NCBI GenBank assembly: GCA_012514535.1
Contig: JAAZAA010000119.1
Coordinates: 1-49,365, forward strand
Source of the DNA: Myxococcales bacterium
Lineage (GTDB): Bacteria; Myxococcota_A; Polyangia; Polyangiales; Polyangiaceae
Direction: 5' to 3'
DNA: 49,365 nt
The position numbers and the translations under genes are program-made. The notes under the pieces are model-generated. The model searched no databases and was not told where the DNA came from. It saw nothing but the letters and a program-made list of their open reading frames with translations. Of this stretch, positions 17,499 through 27,419 are shown in pieces (the first letter of the stretch is position 1; each line of letters begins with the position of its first letter).

Positions 17499-20189
17499 AT
17501 GAGCGCGCTCGACGAGCTGTTGCGGTCCTGGCGGGCGAACCCGGACGCGGAGGCGACGATCGCCCTGTGCACTGCCCTGGGAGGGGCGAACCGCCCCGAG
17601 CTCATGGAGGAGGTGCGGGGAGTGGCCCAGCAGTGGCACGCGACCGACGCGCGGGTGCTGCTTCGCCTGGGTTTGATGTTCCTCGAGGCAGGAGCGCTGG
17701 TCGAGGCGCAGGCCGCCTTCGTCTCCGCGGGGAGGGCGGACGGCACGCGACCCGATGCGTTCCGCTACCTCGGCGAGGTGTTGCTGCGGCGCGGCGACGC
17801 GCTGCGTGCGTCGAAGGTCCTGGAGCGGGCTCTCGGCTTGGTGCCGGGCGATCCGGAGCTCGGGCGTTGGCTCGAGCGGGCGCGCATGTACTCGACGCTG
17901 CAGTCGCGGGTGGGCATGGAAGCGGTCGCCAAGGAAGTGGCGCGCACGGTGCCTCTCGCGTTCTCGGCACCACCTCCGGCGCCGCCGAAGGCCACGGCTC
18001 CCCAGGTTGCCGGGAGCTCTTTCGTCCAGGCGCCCGTCGCTGCGTCGTCGCCCGTCGCTGCGTCGCCCGCGGCGGCGGTGTCCGCGGCCTCCGTCCCTGC
18101 GGCGCCGGCGGGACCTGGTTCCGCAGACCTCAGCCTCGGAAAGTCCGGCTCCGTGGGGCTCGGCTCCGTGGGGCTGGGTTCGGCGGGGCTGGGTTCGGCG
18201 GGGCTGGGTTCGGCGGGGCTGGGTTCGGCGGGATGGGACGCAGCAGGGGGCGTCGCGGAGCGAGCCCCCGGGCCGCGCGTCGACGGCTTGGCTGGAGCTG
18301 CCGAAGCGGGTGACGTCCGCGCGGAAGAGATTCTGTCGCAGCTCGCGCTCGTGGGCGTGTTCGACGAGGTGTCCGACGGGGCGCTTGGAGAGCAGCTCCA
18401 GTGGGAGCGCCCGCCACGACAGCGGAGCCGCAGCCTTTGGGTGCTCGTAGGGGGGGCGGTTCTCGTGGTCGCCGGCGCCTTCGGAGGCGTCAGCTACGCG
18501 CGCACCGTCGCGGAGGCGAAGGTCGCCGAGGCGACGTCGCTCTGCGAGGAGATCGCCGCCACCTTGCGCGCCGGAGATCCCGACGCGATCGCCGCCACCG
18601 ACGAGCAACTCTCGCGCGTCTTCGAGCTGGATCCGAACAGCGGCCGCGCGGCGCGGCTCTGGCTCGAGAACCGCGTGATGCACTGGCTCGTCCGCGGCAC
18701 CTCCGACGGCATCGAGGGGGCCATCCAGCGGCTCCGGCGGCTCGGCGCGTCCACGGAGGAGGTGGCCACCGGCACCCTGGCGGTGCGCCTCGCCGAGGGG
18801 GACGTCCCCGGTGCGCTCGCGACGCTGCCCGAGGCGGACGCAGTGGCAGCGGGCGACCCGCTCTACCAGCTCTTGGCGGGCATCGCCCTGGAGCGGGTGG
18901 GGGACGCACGCAGCCTCGAGCGTTACGAGGCGGCGGCGACCGGAGAAGGGGCGTTGCGCGTCGGTCGGGTGTTGCGTGCTCGCGCCTTGTTGGCCATGGG
19001 CCGCACCGACGAGGCAAGGGCCGCGGTCGAGGCGGTGGAGGTAGGCAGCGTGGAGCGTCGCGCCCTGGAGTCGTTGGCGGAGGCCCTCGCGTCGACGAGT
19101 GATGAGCCGGCGCCGAGCAAGGGGGGCTCCGAGGTGCCGTCGGCGGCGGAGCTGCCGGCGCTGCTCCGCTGGATCCCGTCCCTGGAGCAGGCGCGCCGGG
19201 CCTCGAGGGACGGCTCCCGCGAGGACGTCGAGCGACATCTGAAGGAGGGCCTCGAAGCGGCGGACACTCCCGACGCCGCCGTGCGGTTCGGTGAGCTCGC
19301 GCTGGTCGCCGACGCCCCTGCGCTCGTGCGGCAAGCGGCGCTCCGAGCCGTGTCCCTGAGCTCCGTCCATCGGGGCGCGCGCCTGCTAGCCGCACGGGCG
19401 GCCCTGGATGCGGGACGCTACGACGAAGCTCTCCAGAGCCTCGAGGGCGTCGATCCGGCGGGGGGCCACGTGCTCGCCCTCCGCGCCGTCGTTGCCTACG
19501 AGCGCGGTGACGCCGTGGGGCTCGGTGACGCGGTGGACGCGCTCCGCGCTCAGGAGGGCGGAGCGGGCGCGCACCCTGCGGTCGAGCTCTTCCCCGCGTT
19601 GCTGCTCGGGGCGTCGCGCCTACGCGAGCTCCCCGCGGAGGTTCTCGCCCGCCCGGAGACGCTCTGGGGACGCCTCGCCCTCGCCGATGCTGCCCTGCTC
19701 CAGGGGCAGCCCGCGCGGGCCAAGGAGCACCTGAGCGCCTTGCCGCCTCAGTCGGCCCCCGTGGCGCGGCGTTTGGCGCAAATCGCCCGCCTCGAAGGCG
19801 CCCTCGAGGAAGCCAACGAGCACGCCGCCCGTGCCCTGGGCGACAGCCCCACGAGTCTGGCGCTGATCGAGAGGGTGCTCGCTCTGGTGAGCGCCGCGCG
19901 CGTCGACGAGGCCCGCGCGGTGATCACGGAGCGGGGCTCCTTGCTGGGTCCGCTGTCGCAGTGGCTGTCCGTCCTCGCGGACCTCGAACAAGGGGCGCTC
20001 CCCCGCGCCAAAGCCCGCGCCGCCGCGCTCGCGGAGCCGCCCACGGAGTCCCCCCTGGCCTTGCGCGTCGTGGTGACGCGCGCCCTCGTCGGGATCGGGG
20101 ATCGGAGCAGAGGCGCGCCAGCGCTGGCCCTGTTGCGCCAGCAGGCGCCGCGGCACCCCGACGTGGCGGCGCTCCCCGCGCGGTTGTGA
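17499..20189 (+). CDS. Large TPR-repeat protein with one membrane segment
   Basis: The 896-residue protein has an N-terminal TPR block (about 1-150, e.g. RYLGEVLLRRGDALRASKVLERAL). A low-complexity linker follows (about 165-250), including five-residue repeats of the GSAGL type. One transmembrane helix (WVLVGGAVLVVAGAFGGV, about 314-331) comes next, then a ~560-residue region of helical repeats with typical TPR spacing (ARALLAMGRTDEARAAVEAV, LAARAALDAGRYDEALQSLE). The likely topology is N-terminus inside and repeats in the periplasm, acting as a protein-protein scaffold; the partner is unknown. I preferred MSALDELLRSW at 17499 to the in-frame ATG at 17463, whose 12 extra residues look non-coding. 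Confidence 0.8.
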   Translation: MSALDELLRSWRANPDAEATIALCTALGGANRPELMEEVRGVAQQWHATDARVLLRLGLMFLEAGALVEAQAAFVSAGRADGTRPDAFRYLGEVLLRRGDALRASKVLERALGLVPGDPELGRWLERARMYSTLQSRVGMEAVAKEVARTVPLAFSAPPPAPPKATAPQVAGSSFVQAPVAASSPVAASPAAAVSAASVPAAPAGPGSADLSLGKSGSVGLGSVGLGSAGLGSAGLGSAGLGSAGWDAAGGVAERAPGPRVDGLAGAAEAGDVRAEEILSQLALVGVFDEVSDGALGEQLQWERPPRQRSRSLWVLVGGAVLVVAGAFGGVSYARTVAEAKVAEATSLCEEIAATLRAGDPDAIAATDEQLSRVFELDPNSGRAARLWLENRVMHWLVRGTSDGIEGAIQRLRRLGASTEEVATGTLAVRLAEGDVPGALATLPEADAVAAGDPLYQLLAGIALERVGDARSLERYEAAATGEGALRVGRVLRARALLAMGRTDEARAAVEAVEVGSVERRALESLAEALASTSDEPAPSKGGSEVPSAAELPALLRWIPSLEQARRASRDGSREDVERHLKEGLEAADTPDAAVRFGELALVADAPALVRQAALRAVSLSSVHRGARLLAARAALDAGRYDEALQSLEGVDPAGGHVLALRAVVAYERGDAVGLGDAVDALRAQEGGAGAHPAVELFPALLLGASRLRELPAEVLARPETLWGRLALADAALLQGQPARAKEHLSALPPQSAPVARRLAQIARLEGALEEANEHAARALGDSPTSLALIERVLALVSAARVDEARAVITERGSLLGPLSQWLSVLADLEQGALPRAKARAAALAEPPTESPLALRVVVTRALVGIGDRSRGAPALALLRQQAPRHPDVAALPARL
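18147..18236 (+). repeat. In-frame 15-bp tandem repeat, six units
   Basis: Six 15-bp units fill 18147-18236: two of GGCTCCGTGGGGCTS, three identical GGTTCGGCGGGGCTG, and a diverged last copy. They encode GSVGL/GSAGL five-residue repeats in the TPR protein's linker. The identical central units point to recent slippage expansion, so copy number probably varies between strains. Confidence 0.9.
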
Positions 20190-20231
20190 GCGTTTGCGTG
20201 GCCGAGAACCAACCTGCATGAGCTCGGCGGC

Positions 20232-20261
20232 GGTTCCCCAGGGAACGGTTCCCCAGGGAAC
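20232..20261. repeat. Tandem 15-bp palindromic repeat, two copies
   Basis: GGTTCCCCAGGGAAC occurs at 20232-20246 and 20247-20261. Each copy holds GTTCCC/GGGAAC arms, so the pair can fold on itself. It lies about 45 bp past the TPR gene stop and before the convergent porin gene end, where it could help terminate transcription. Confidence 0.8.
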
Positions 20262-20314
20262 GGATCGCGCGGGGGCCTCCGGTGGAGCCGCGGGTCGAGA
20301 GGGGGGCGGAAGGA

Positions 20315-21631
20315 TCAGCCGCTGTAGACGATGACGCCGAGGGTCGTCGTGAACTGGTGCGCCCGCGCGTCCCGCGGACCGTTCGCGTCGGTCACGCCGA
20401 TCGGGAAGACGTCCCGGTTGCCCTCCGCGTCCACGAGGGCGTCGAAGCGGTTGTCGAGGCGGAGCTGGAGCCAGCCGGTGACGTGCGCGTCGAGGGTGAG
20501 TGTGCCGCTCACCAGCTGAGCCTCGGGCACGCCCGTCAGGTGCCCGTCACGATCGTAGAGGTACTCGCCGCGCAGCCCGATCCCCCACCGCGGCGATGGG
20601 GTCAGGTAGACGAGCCCGGCGCCTCCGAACCAGCTGCGTCGTTCCACCTCCGAGGTCGCCAAGCTGGTGCGGACTCCCTCCGTCCCGGCGATGGCGTTCA
20701 GGGCGAGCGCGACGTCGCTGCTCGGATAGTGGGTCACCACCAGGTCGCCGTGGTGGCGCCAGGCGCTGAGGTCGTTGGCTCCGCCGCGATTCAGTCCGTA
20801 CCGACGCGCCTCCACGGCGCTCGGATCCGGAGTGCAGGCCGCTGCGTCCGGGGCGTAGGAGGTCCCGGCAGGGCATGTGACGAACGCCGTGTCGTCGCTC
20901 TCGGGCCCCCCGAGCCACCCCAGCCGGATGCTGAGCGCGGGACCCGGCAGGTACACGATCTGCGCGCCGAACGTCTTCCCCAGGTTGTTGTCGAGCGTGG
21001 CGTTCTGTCCGTTGACGGCGAGGAAGTTCAGCTGAAGCTGACGGTGCAGATCGAGGTGCGCCCGCAGGCCCGTGTGGAACAAGGGTTGGGCGAGGGAGAA
21101 GAGCAGGCCCCGCGTGTAGTTCGTGTTGCGGTGCGCTTCGGCGCGCTCGATGCCGTAGATGGAGTCGAACTTGCCGAAATCGAGGCGGAGCACTCCTTCG
21201 GCGCCGCCGGGCGCCCAGGAGCCGAAGGCCTGCTGGAGGACGTGCAGGCCGAGGTCCGTGTCGCAGGGGTTCGCCTGCCGATCCTCGTGCAGACAACGGT
21301 CCGCCAGGATCTCCGCGCTCGGTCCGTAGCGGAGGCTCAAGGTCCCGCCGATGGGATCGGGCTGGAAGCTCGCGTCGACGCCGACCCAGGACAAGGCGAA
21401 CCCCGTCGTGGCGTCGAAGGACCGGAACGTCTCGTTCCCCCACTGGGGCCGCGGGAAGTTGTAGTTCACGCTCGCGTAGGCATCCACGAAGGCGTGCAGC
21501 TCGAGCATCTCGTACCAGGGGATCTCGGGCAACGGCGGATCGGGAGCGTAGTACTGCGCCTGCGCCGCCGACGTCGCCAGCCACGCGGCGCACCCCATGA
21601 CCGCCGCCCGGCGGCCCACCCTCCATCCCAT
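20315..21631 (-). CDS. Outer-membrane beta-barrel porin, BBP2/OmpL-like
   Basis: From the ATG at 21631 there is an Arg-rich start, a hydrophobic stretch and a cleavage site near SAAQA-QYYAP, so it is exported. The mature protein begins LHAFVDAYASVNYNFPRP, close to the BBP2-type putative porins. It is full of alternating polar/hydrophobic strands (LELHAFVDAY, LGLHVL, AHLDLHRQLQLNFLAVNGQNA, TLDAHVTGWLQLRLDNRF), consistent with a beta barrel. Substrate is unknown. An upstream ATG at 21640 has AAGGG directly against it, whereas that AAGGG is 9 nt from the ATG at 21631, which I therefore chose. It starts 16 bp after the pilT stop and probably shares the pil transcript. Confidence 0.78.
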   Translation of the reverse strand: MGWRVGRRAAVMGCAAWLATSAAQAQYYAPDPPLPEIPWYEMLELHAFVDAYASVNYNFPRPQWGNETFRSFDATTGFALSWVGVDASFQPDPIGGTLSLRYGPSAEILADRCLHEDRQANPCDTDLGLHVLQQAFGSWAPGGAEGVLRLDFGKFDSIYGIERAEAHRNTNYTRGLLFSLAQPLFHTGLRAHLDLHRQLQLNFLAVNGQNATLDNNLGKTFGAQIVYLPGPALSIRLGWLGGPESDDTAFVTCPAGTSYAPDAAACTPDPSAVEARRYGLNRGGANDLSAWRHHGDLVVTHYPSSDVALALNAIAGTEGVRTSLATSEVERRSWFGGAGLVYLTPSPRWGIGLRGEYLYDRDGHLTGVPEAQLVSGTLTLDAHVTGWLQLRLDNRFDALVDAEGNRDVFPIGVTDANGPRDARAHQFTTTLGVIVYSG

Positions 21632-21647
21632 GTGTGCCATCCCTTCG

Positions 21648-22763
21648 TCAGCGCTGCTGCGCTTGCGCGGCTCGCTGCGCGCCTTGTTCGATCATCATCC
21701 GCAGCTCCTCCACGTCGTTGGAGCGCCCCATGGCTTCCTCGAGCGAGATCAGTCGCCGCGCGTAGAGGGAGAACAGCGATTGGTTCAGGGTCTGCATCCC
21801 GTGGCCGAGCTGACCGACCTGCATCTGCGTGTAGATCTGATGGATCTTGTCTTCCCGGATCAGGTTGCGGATGGCGGCGTTGGGGACGAGCACCTCGAGG
21901 GCCAACACGCGGCCCGGTGCGCCCGCTCGCGGCAACAGCAGCTGGCTGATCACGCCCTCGAGCACGAAGGAGAGCTGCGCGCGGACCTGGGACTGCTGGT
22001 GCGGCGGGAAGACGTCGATGATGCGGTTGATGCTCTGGATGGCCGAGTTCGTGTGCAGCGTCGCGAAGACCAGGTGCCCCGTCTCGGCGATGGTCAGCGT
22101 GGCCTCGATGGTCTCGAGGTCGCGCATCTCGCCGACGAGGACCACGTCCGGGTCCTGCCGCAGCACGTACTTGAGCGCCGCCTTGAACGCGTTGGTGTCC
22201 GCGCCGACCTCGCGTTGGTTCACGATCGAGCGCTTGTGCGGATGCAGGTACTCGATCGGATCTTCGATCGTCATGATGTGCTGCCGCCGCTCGCTGTTGA
22301 TCTTGTCGATGATGCTGGCCAGCGTCGTGCTCTTGCCCGAACCGGTCGGGCCCGTCACGAGCACGAGGCCCCGCGGTTTGTTGGCGAGGTTGGCGATCAC
22401 CGGAGGGAGCCCGAGCTCGTCGAAGCTCAGGATCTTGAACGGAATGGACCGGAACGCGCCCGACACCGCGCCGCGCTGGAGGAAGATGTTGGCGCGGAAG
22501 CGCGAGAGGTTCTTCACGCCGAAGGAGAGGTCGAGCTCCTTGTTCTTCTCGAAGGCGATCTTCTGCTCCTCGGTGAGCACGGAGTAGCAGATCTGCTTGG
22601 TCTCCACTGGAGAGAGCGGCGGCAGCTTCAGCGGCACCACCTGGCCGTCGATGCGCAGCAAGGGCGGTGAGCCCGTCGTGATGTGCATGTCGCTGGCGCC
22701 CTTCTCGATCATGGCGCGCAGCAGCTGGTGGAGGTTGACCTTGACGCCCGTCCCTTGGTCCAT
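21648..22763 (-). CDS. pilT: Type IV pilus retraction ATPase PilT
   Basis: Hexameric motor that pulls type IV pili back, driving social gliding in myxobacteria. The 371-residue protein has Walker A GPTGSGKST at 138-146, the Asp box MTIEDPIEY at about 164-172, Walker B VLVGEMRDLETIE with the catalytic Glu, and His box TGHLVFATLHTNSA. The AIRNLIRE motif at 297-304, needed for retraction in PilT proteins, is intact and separates it from PilB. The start is the ATG at 22763, 12 bp after the pilB stop. Confidence 0.95.
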   Translation of the reverse strand: MDQGTGVKVNLHQLLRAMIEKGASDMHITTGSPPLLRIDGQVVPLKLPPLSPVETKQICYSVLTEEQKIAFEKNKELDLSFGVKNLSRFRANIFLQRGAVSGAFRSIPFKILSFDELGLPPVIANLANKPRGLVLVTGPTGSGKSTTLASIIDKINSERRQHIMTIEDPIEYLHPHKRSIVNQREVGADTNAFKAALKYVLRQDPDVVLVGEMRDLETIEATLTIAETGHLVFATLHTNSAIQSINRIIDVFPPHQQSQVRAQLSFVLEGVISQLLLPRAGAPGRVLALEVLVPNAAIRNLIREDKIHQIYTQMQVGQLGHGMQTLNQSLFSLYARRLISLEEAMGRSNDVEELRMMIEQGAQRAAQAQQR

Positions 22764-22775
22764 CGTCGTCCTTTC

Positions 22776-24479
<1,704 letters not shown>

Positions 24480-24791
24480 GTTGCCTCGGATGTGCTCTCA
24501 CGTTCGTTCGTCCGCGTCCGAGCGAGCTGGCTCGGACGTCCTCTGCCCGCTCCCGGGGGCTCTGAACCTCGCCGGGAGCCACCGAGCCCGCCCCGCGCGG
24601 GAGCGGAGGTCGGCCGGTCCACTGTACCAGGGCATTCGCGCGACAAGCCAGGCCGGCGCGCCCCGGTCCCGCCGGAGTCCCGGTCGCGCAAGGGCCCGAG
24701 AGCAGTAGGTTTTTTGGAGGGCGGGGTGGACGGCTGTCGCTCGGTGTAGGCAGACTCCCGCCCGGGCGCGCCGCGCCTCCCACCGGGACCC

Positions 24792-24819
24792 TTGACGGCC
24801 CGGGCCCCGGTCCAATACT
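24792..24819 (+). promoter_or_regulatory. Sigma-70-type promoter candidate for the rhodanese-ThiF gene
   Basis: TTGACG (24792-24797, 5 of 6 to consensus) and AATACT (24814-24819, 4 of 6) are 16 bp apart. The predicted transcription start is near 24826, just before the dyad at 24831. Confidence 0.5.
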
Positions 24820-24830
24820 AGGGGCCTGGC

Positions 24831-24860
24831 TGATTGTCACATCGGGAAATGGGACAATCA
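24831..24860. promoter_or_regulatory. 8-bp dyad at the start of the rhodanese-ThiF leader
   Basis: TGATTGTC (24831-24838) is mirrored exactly by GACAATCA (24853-24860) around 14 nt. Placed just downstream of the predicted transcription start, it could be a repressor operator or an mRNA hairpin. The ligand or protein is unknown. Confidence 0.45.
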
Positions 24861-24959
24861 ACGGGAGCCGCGGCTCCCCAGGCCGAGCCGAGAAGCCCGG
24901 TCGACGACGACCGAACGAACGAGCCCGCGCCCGTCGCGGCGCGAGAACCCCGTACCATC

Positions 24960-26132
24960 ATGGCCAAGACCTACAGCGACCTATTTGCCGACGTCCGCAG
25001 CAGCGTGCGTACCATCTCCCTCGAGGACCTCAAGGCGCGCCTGGACGACACCAGCCGCCCGCGACCCGTGCTCGTGGACGTACGCGAGAAGGACGAGTTC
25101 CGAGCCGGGTACATCCCGGGCGCGATCCACTTGCCCCGTGGCTTCCTGGAGATGCAGGCGGAGCAGAAGCTGCCGGACAAGGGCGCGGAGATCGTCGTCT
25201 ACTGCGCGGGCGGGACGCGGAGCGCCTTCGCAGCGAAGACCTTGAGCGATCTCGGCTACGAGAACGTGCTCAGCGCGAACCCCGGGTTCGTGCGCTGGAA
25301 GGACCTGCGCTTCCCGATGGAGGAGCCGCCGAAGTTCACGGACGCGCAGCTCGAGCGCTATTCGCGGCACCTCCTCTTGCCCGAGGTCGGTGAGAAGGGA
25401 CAGGCGAAGCTCCTCGGGTCGAAGGTCCTGCTCCTCGGGGCGGGCGGGCTCGGCTCACCGGCGGCGCTCTATCTGGCGGCGGCGGGTGTCGGCACCATCG
25501 GGCTCGTCGACGCGGACGTGGTCGACGCCTCGAACCTGCAGCGACAGATCCTCCACGCGACCTCCCGGGTGGGGATGCCGAAGGTGGAGAGCGCCGAGAA
25601 GGCGATCAAGGATCTGAACCCCGACGTCAAGGTGCTCTCCTACCGGGAGCGCCTGCTCAGCGACAACGTCGACCGCATCTTCGGTGAGGGCTGGGACGTC
25701 ATCGTGGACGGCTGCGACAACTTCCCGACCCGTTACCTCGTGAACGACGCGTCCCTCTTCCACAAGGTCCCCGTCGTGCACGGCTCCATCTTCCGCTTCG
25801 AGGGGCAGGTCACGACGTTCCAGCCCTTCGAGGGGCCGTGCTATCGCTGCCTCTATCCGGAGCCGCCGCCCGCTCACCTCGCGCCGTCGTGCGCGGAGGC
25901 GGGGGTGCTCGGGATCCTCTGCGGGATCATCGGGACCCTGCAGGCCACCGAGGCCATCAAGCTGATCCTCGGGCAGGGCGATCCCCTGGTCGGGCGTCTG
26001 CTGACCTATGACTCATTGCGGATGACCTTCCGTACGCTGAAGCTGCGACGCGACAAGACGTGCCCGGCTTGTGGGGAGAACCCCACGATCCGTGAGTACA
26101 TCGATTATGAGGGGTTCTGCGCCGGGGCCTGA
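24960..26132 (+). CDS. Rhodanese fused to a ThiF/MoeB-type E1-like adenylyltransferase
   Basis: E1-like enzymes adenylate the C-terminus of a ubiquitin-like sulfur carrier (MoaD, ThiS), and rhodanese domains supply the sulfur. Residues ~18-118 are a rhodanese with active-site Cys82 in YCAGGTRS. Residues ~127-390 are the E1 domain, with GAGGLGS at 160-166, DGCDNFPTRYLVND, GPCYRCLYPEPPP and the zinc Cys pair in CPACGENPT. The rhodanese is N-terminal, the reverse of MoeZ/MOCS3. I chose the ATG at 24960 because the domain begins right after it; ATG 24849 or TTG 24834 would add a disordered leader. No moaD or thiS gene is nearby, so the carrier is unknown. Confidence 0.88.
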   Translation: MAKTYSDLFADVRSSVRTISLEDLKARLDDTSRPRPVLVDVREKDEFRAGYIPGAIHLPRGFLEMQAEQKLPDKGAEIVVYCAGGTRSAFAAKTLSDLGYENVLSANPGFVRWKDLRFPMEEPPKFTDAQLERYSRHLLLPEVGEKGQAKLLGSKVLLLGAGGLGSPAALYLAAAGVGTIGLVDADVVDASNLQRQILHATSRVGMPKVESAEKAIKDLNPDVKVLSYRERLLSDNVDRIFGEGWDVIVDGCDNFPTRYLVNDASLFHKVPVVHGSIFRFEGQVTTFQPFEGPCYRCLYPEPPPAHLAPSCAEAGVLGILCGIIGTLQATEAIKLILGQGDPLVGRLLTYDSLRMTFRTLKLRRDKTCPACGENPTIREYIDYEGFCAGA

Positions 26133-26148
26133 GCGCCGGGGCCTGAGC
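26121..26148. repeat. Tandem 14-bp duplication spanning the stop codon
   Basis: GCCGGGGCCTGAGC occurs at 26121-26134 and 26135-26148. The first copy contains the real TGA stop of the rhodanese-ThiF gene, so the duplication carries a second, out-of-use stop. Confidence 0.85.
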
Positions 26149-26203
26149 GCCTCGACGCGCAGAGAGCCTCGAAGCTGCCGTGGGGGGACCGCGGGGCAGG
26201 TGA

Positions 26204-26239
26204 CACACAAAGGCGGGTTTTCGAGCCCGCCTTTCGTGT
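26204..26239 (+). terminator. Strong hairpin terminator after the rhodanese-ThiF gene
   Basis: AAAGGCGGG (26209-26217) pairs perfectly with CCCGCCTTT (26226-26234), and ACAC/GTGT arms outside extend it. It lies about 75 bp past the stop. It lacks a long T-run, but the stem is very stable. Confidence 0.7.
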
Positions 26240-26351
26240 ATGCTCCCGCCTGGCCCGCGGGCGCGGTCGCACAGTGTGACCGGCGGCGGGTGATCCCACG
26301 CGTGTCAGCTGGAGCCTTCCCCGGAAGGCGTTTCGTAAAGGGAGTGGATGA

Positions 26352-27047
26352 ATGTACCGACGCATTGACCTGTTCGTAGCCGCCTGCGCCGCAGCGGCCG
26401 CCGTCGCGTGCGGTGGTGACGACAAGGAAGCGAATACGGGGGCAGCCCCCGCCGTGCAGTGCCCGCCCGGACAGTTCTTCGACGGACAGTACTGTCGGAT
26501 GGCCAGCCCGACCGCAGGAGCGGGAGATCCCAACGCGGCGCCCGGGGCCTATCCGCCCGCGCAGCAGGCACCTGCCCCCACTCCGAGCGCGGTGCCGCCC
26601 CCCGTGCCCGTCGCCACCGCGACGGCCGGTCCCGTCGCGACGCCGGTGGACGCAGCCATGGCCGCCGCCGCGACTCCGCTCCTCCAGCCCCTCGCCAACG
26701 AGCACATCGTGAGCGGCGCCCAGCCCGTCGGTTCGGCCATCGCCGGCCAGTTCCAGCAGGGGCAGTCCCTGGAGCATCAGATCCAGATGCAGCCGGGCAA
26801 GTGCTACACGATCGTCGCCGCGGGCGCTCCGCCCGTCGCCGACATCACGCTCCAGCTCGTTCCCGTCACGCCGATCCCCGGGATGCAGCCCGTCCTCGCC
26901 CAGGATCAGGATCAGGGTCCCACCGCCGTCATCGGCAAGAAGCCGAACTGCTTCAAGTGGGCCTTTCCTGCTCCCGCGGCCATGAAGCTCATCATGACCG
27001 TCAGCAGCGGGCAGGGGGTCGCCGCCGCCCAGGTGTACGAGAAGTAA
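26352..27047 (+). CDS. Predicted lipoprotein of unknown function, 231 aa
   Basis: Residues 1-20 form a signal (MYRRIDLFVAACAAAAAVAC) with a lipobox at AVAC and Gly-Gly-Asp-Asp after the Cys. A short CPPGQFFDGQYC loop and a long Pro/Ala/Val linker (about 50-110) follow. The C-terminal ~120 residues, with GKCYTIVAAGAPPVADITLQLV and KPNCFKWAFPAPAAMKLIMTV, look like a beta-sandwich; two cysteines there may pair. I know of no named family. A GGAG lies 8-11 nt before the ATG. It stands alone between two strong terminators, so it is monocistronic. A TATGCT box at 26239-26244 could be its promoter, giving a ~100-nt leader. Confidence 0.75.
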   Translation: MYRRIDLFVAACAAAAAVACGGDDKEANTGAAPAVQCPPGQFFDGQYCRMASPTAGAGDPNAAPGAYPPAQQAPAPTPSAVPPPVPVATATAGPVATPVDAAMAAAATPLLQPLANEHIVSGAQPVGSAIAGQFQQGQSLEHQIQMQPGKCYTIVAAGAPPVADITLQLVPVTPIPGMQPVLAQDQDQGPTAVIGKKPNCFKWAFPAPAAMKLIMTVSSGQGVAAAQVYEK

Positions 27048-27074
27048 GCGAGCGGCCGCGCCCTGCGCAGATCG

Positions 27075-27107
27075 ACGGGCATCTCACGGTGGTGGGATGC
27101 CCGTTTT
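27075..27107 (+). terminator. Intrinsic terminator after the 231-aa lipoprotein gene
   Basis: ACGGGCATC (27075-27083) pairs with GATGCCCGT (27096-27104), and a T-run follows directly. It lies 27 bp past the stop codon, a classic rho-independent terminator. Confidence 0.85.
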
Positions 27108-27419
27108 CGTTGCGTGCCGGTGGTAGCGCAACCCGGCGCGGAGCGGTGCTCACCGAGTGCCCTGGCGAGCCGTTCGACGAGGACGCAGCGCCTTCACCGG
27201 AGGCGCGCTGCGCGCCGAGGCGAGCCGTTGGACCGAGACAGCGCCCTTCATGGCGGCGCGTCACCGAAGACGCAGCGCTGCCCGTCGCCGGTCGCCGTGA
27301 GGGCCCGCCGCGCCGTCATCACCGGGCGCGCACCGGGCGCGCAGGCCGCCCGGTGCCGCGCGCCGTGACGAGCGCGCAGCAAGCCGCGTGGGCCGATCGG
27401 AGCGCTCTTCTCGCGCTCC
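27108..27419. other. Stretch with no gene, containing degenerate repeats
   Basis: About 310 bp between the terminator and the convergent PAP2 gene. It contains an 11-bp tandem pair ACCGGGCGCGC (27321-27331 and 27332-27342), and two diverged copies of GGCGAGCCGTT about 55 bp apart (near 27164 and 27219). No reading frame shows a domain. Confidence 0.5.

Larger units (their letters stand above)
24480..24959. other. Divergent intergenic region between pilB and the rhodanese-ThiF gene
   Basis: About 480 bp. The left part should carry the pilB promoter, which I could not assign. The right part contains a plus-strand promoter candidate (24792-24819) and a dyad (24831-24860). From an ATG at 24849 the frame stays open into the rhodanese gene, but those residues are Pro/Ala/Arg-rich and unlike a domain, so the stretch is more likely a leader. 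Confidence 0.5.
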
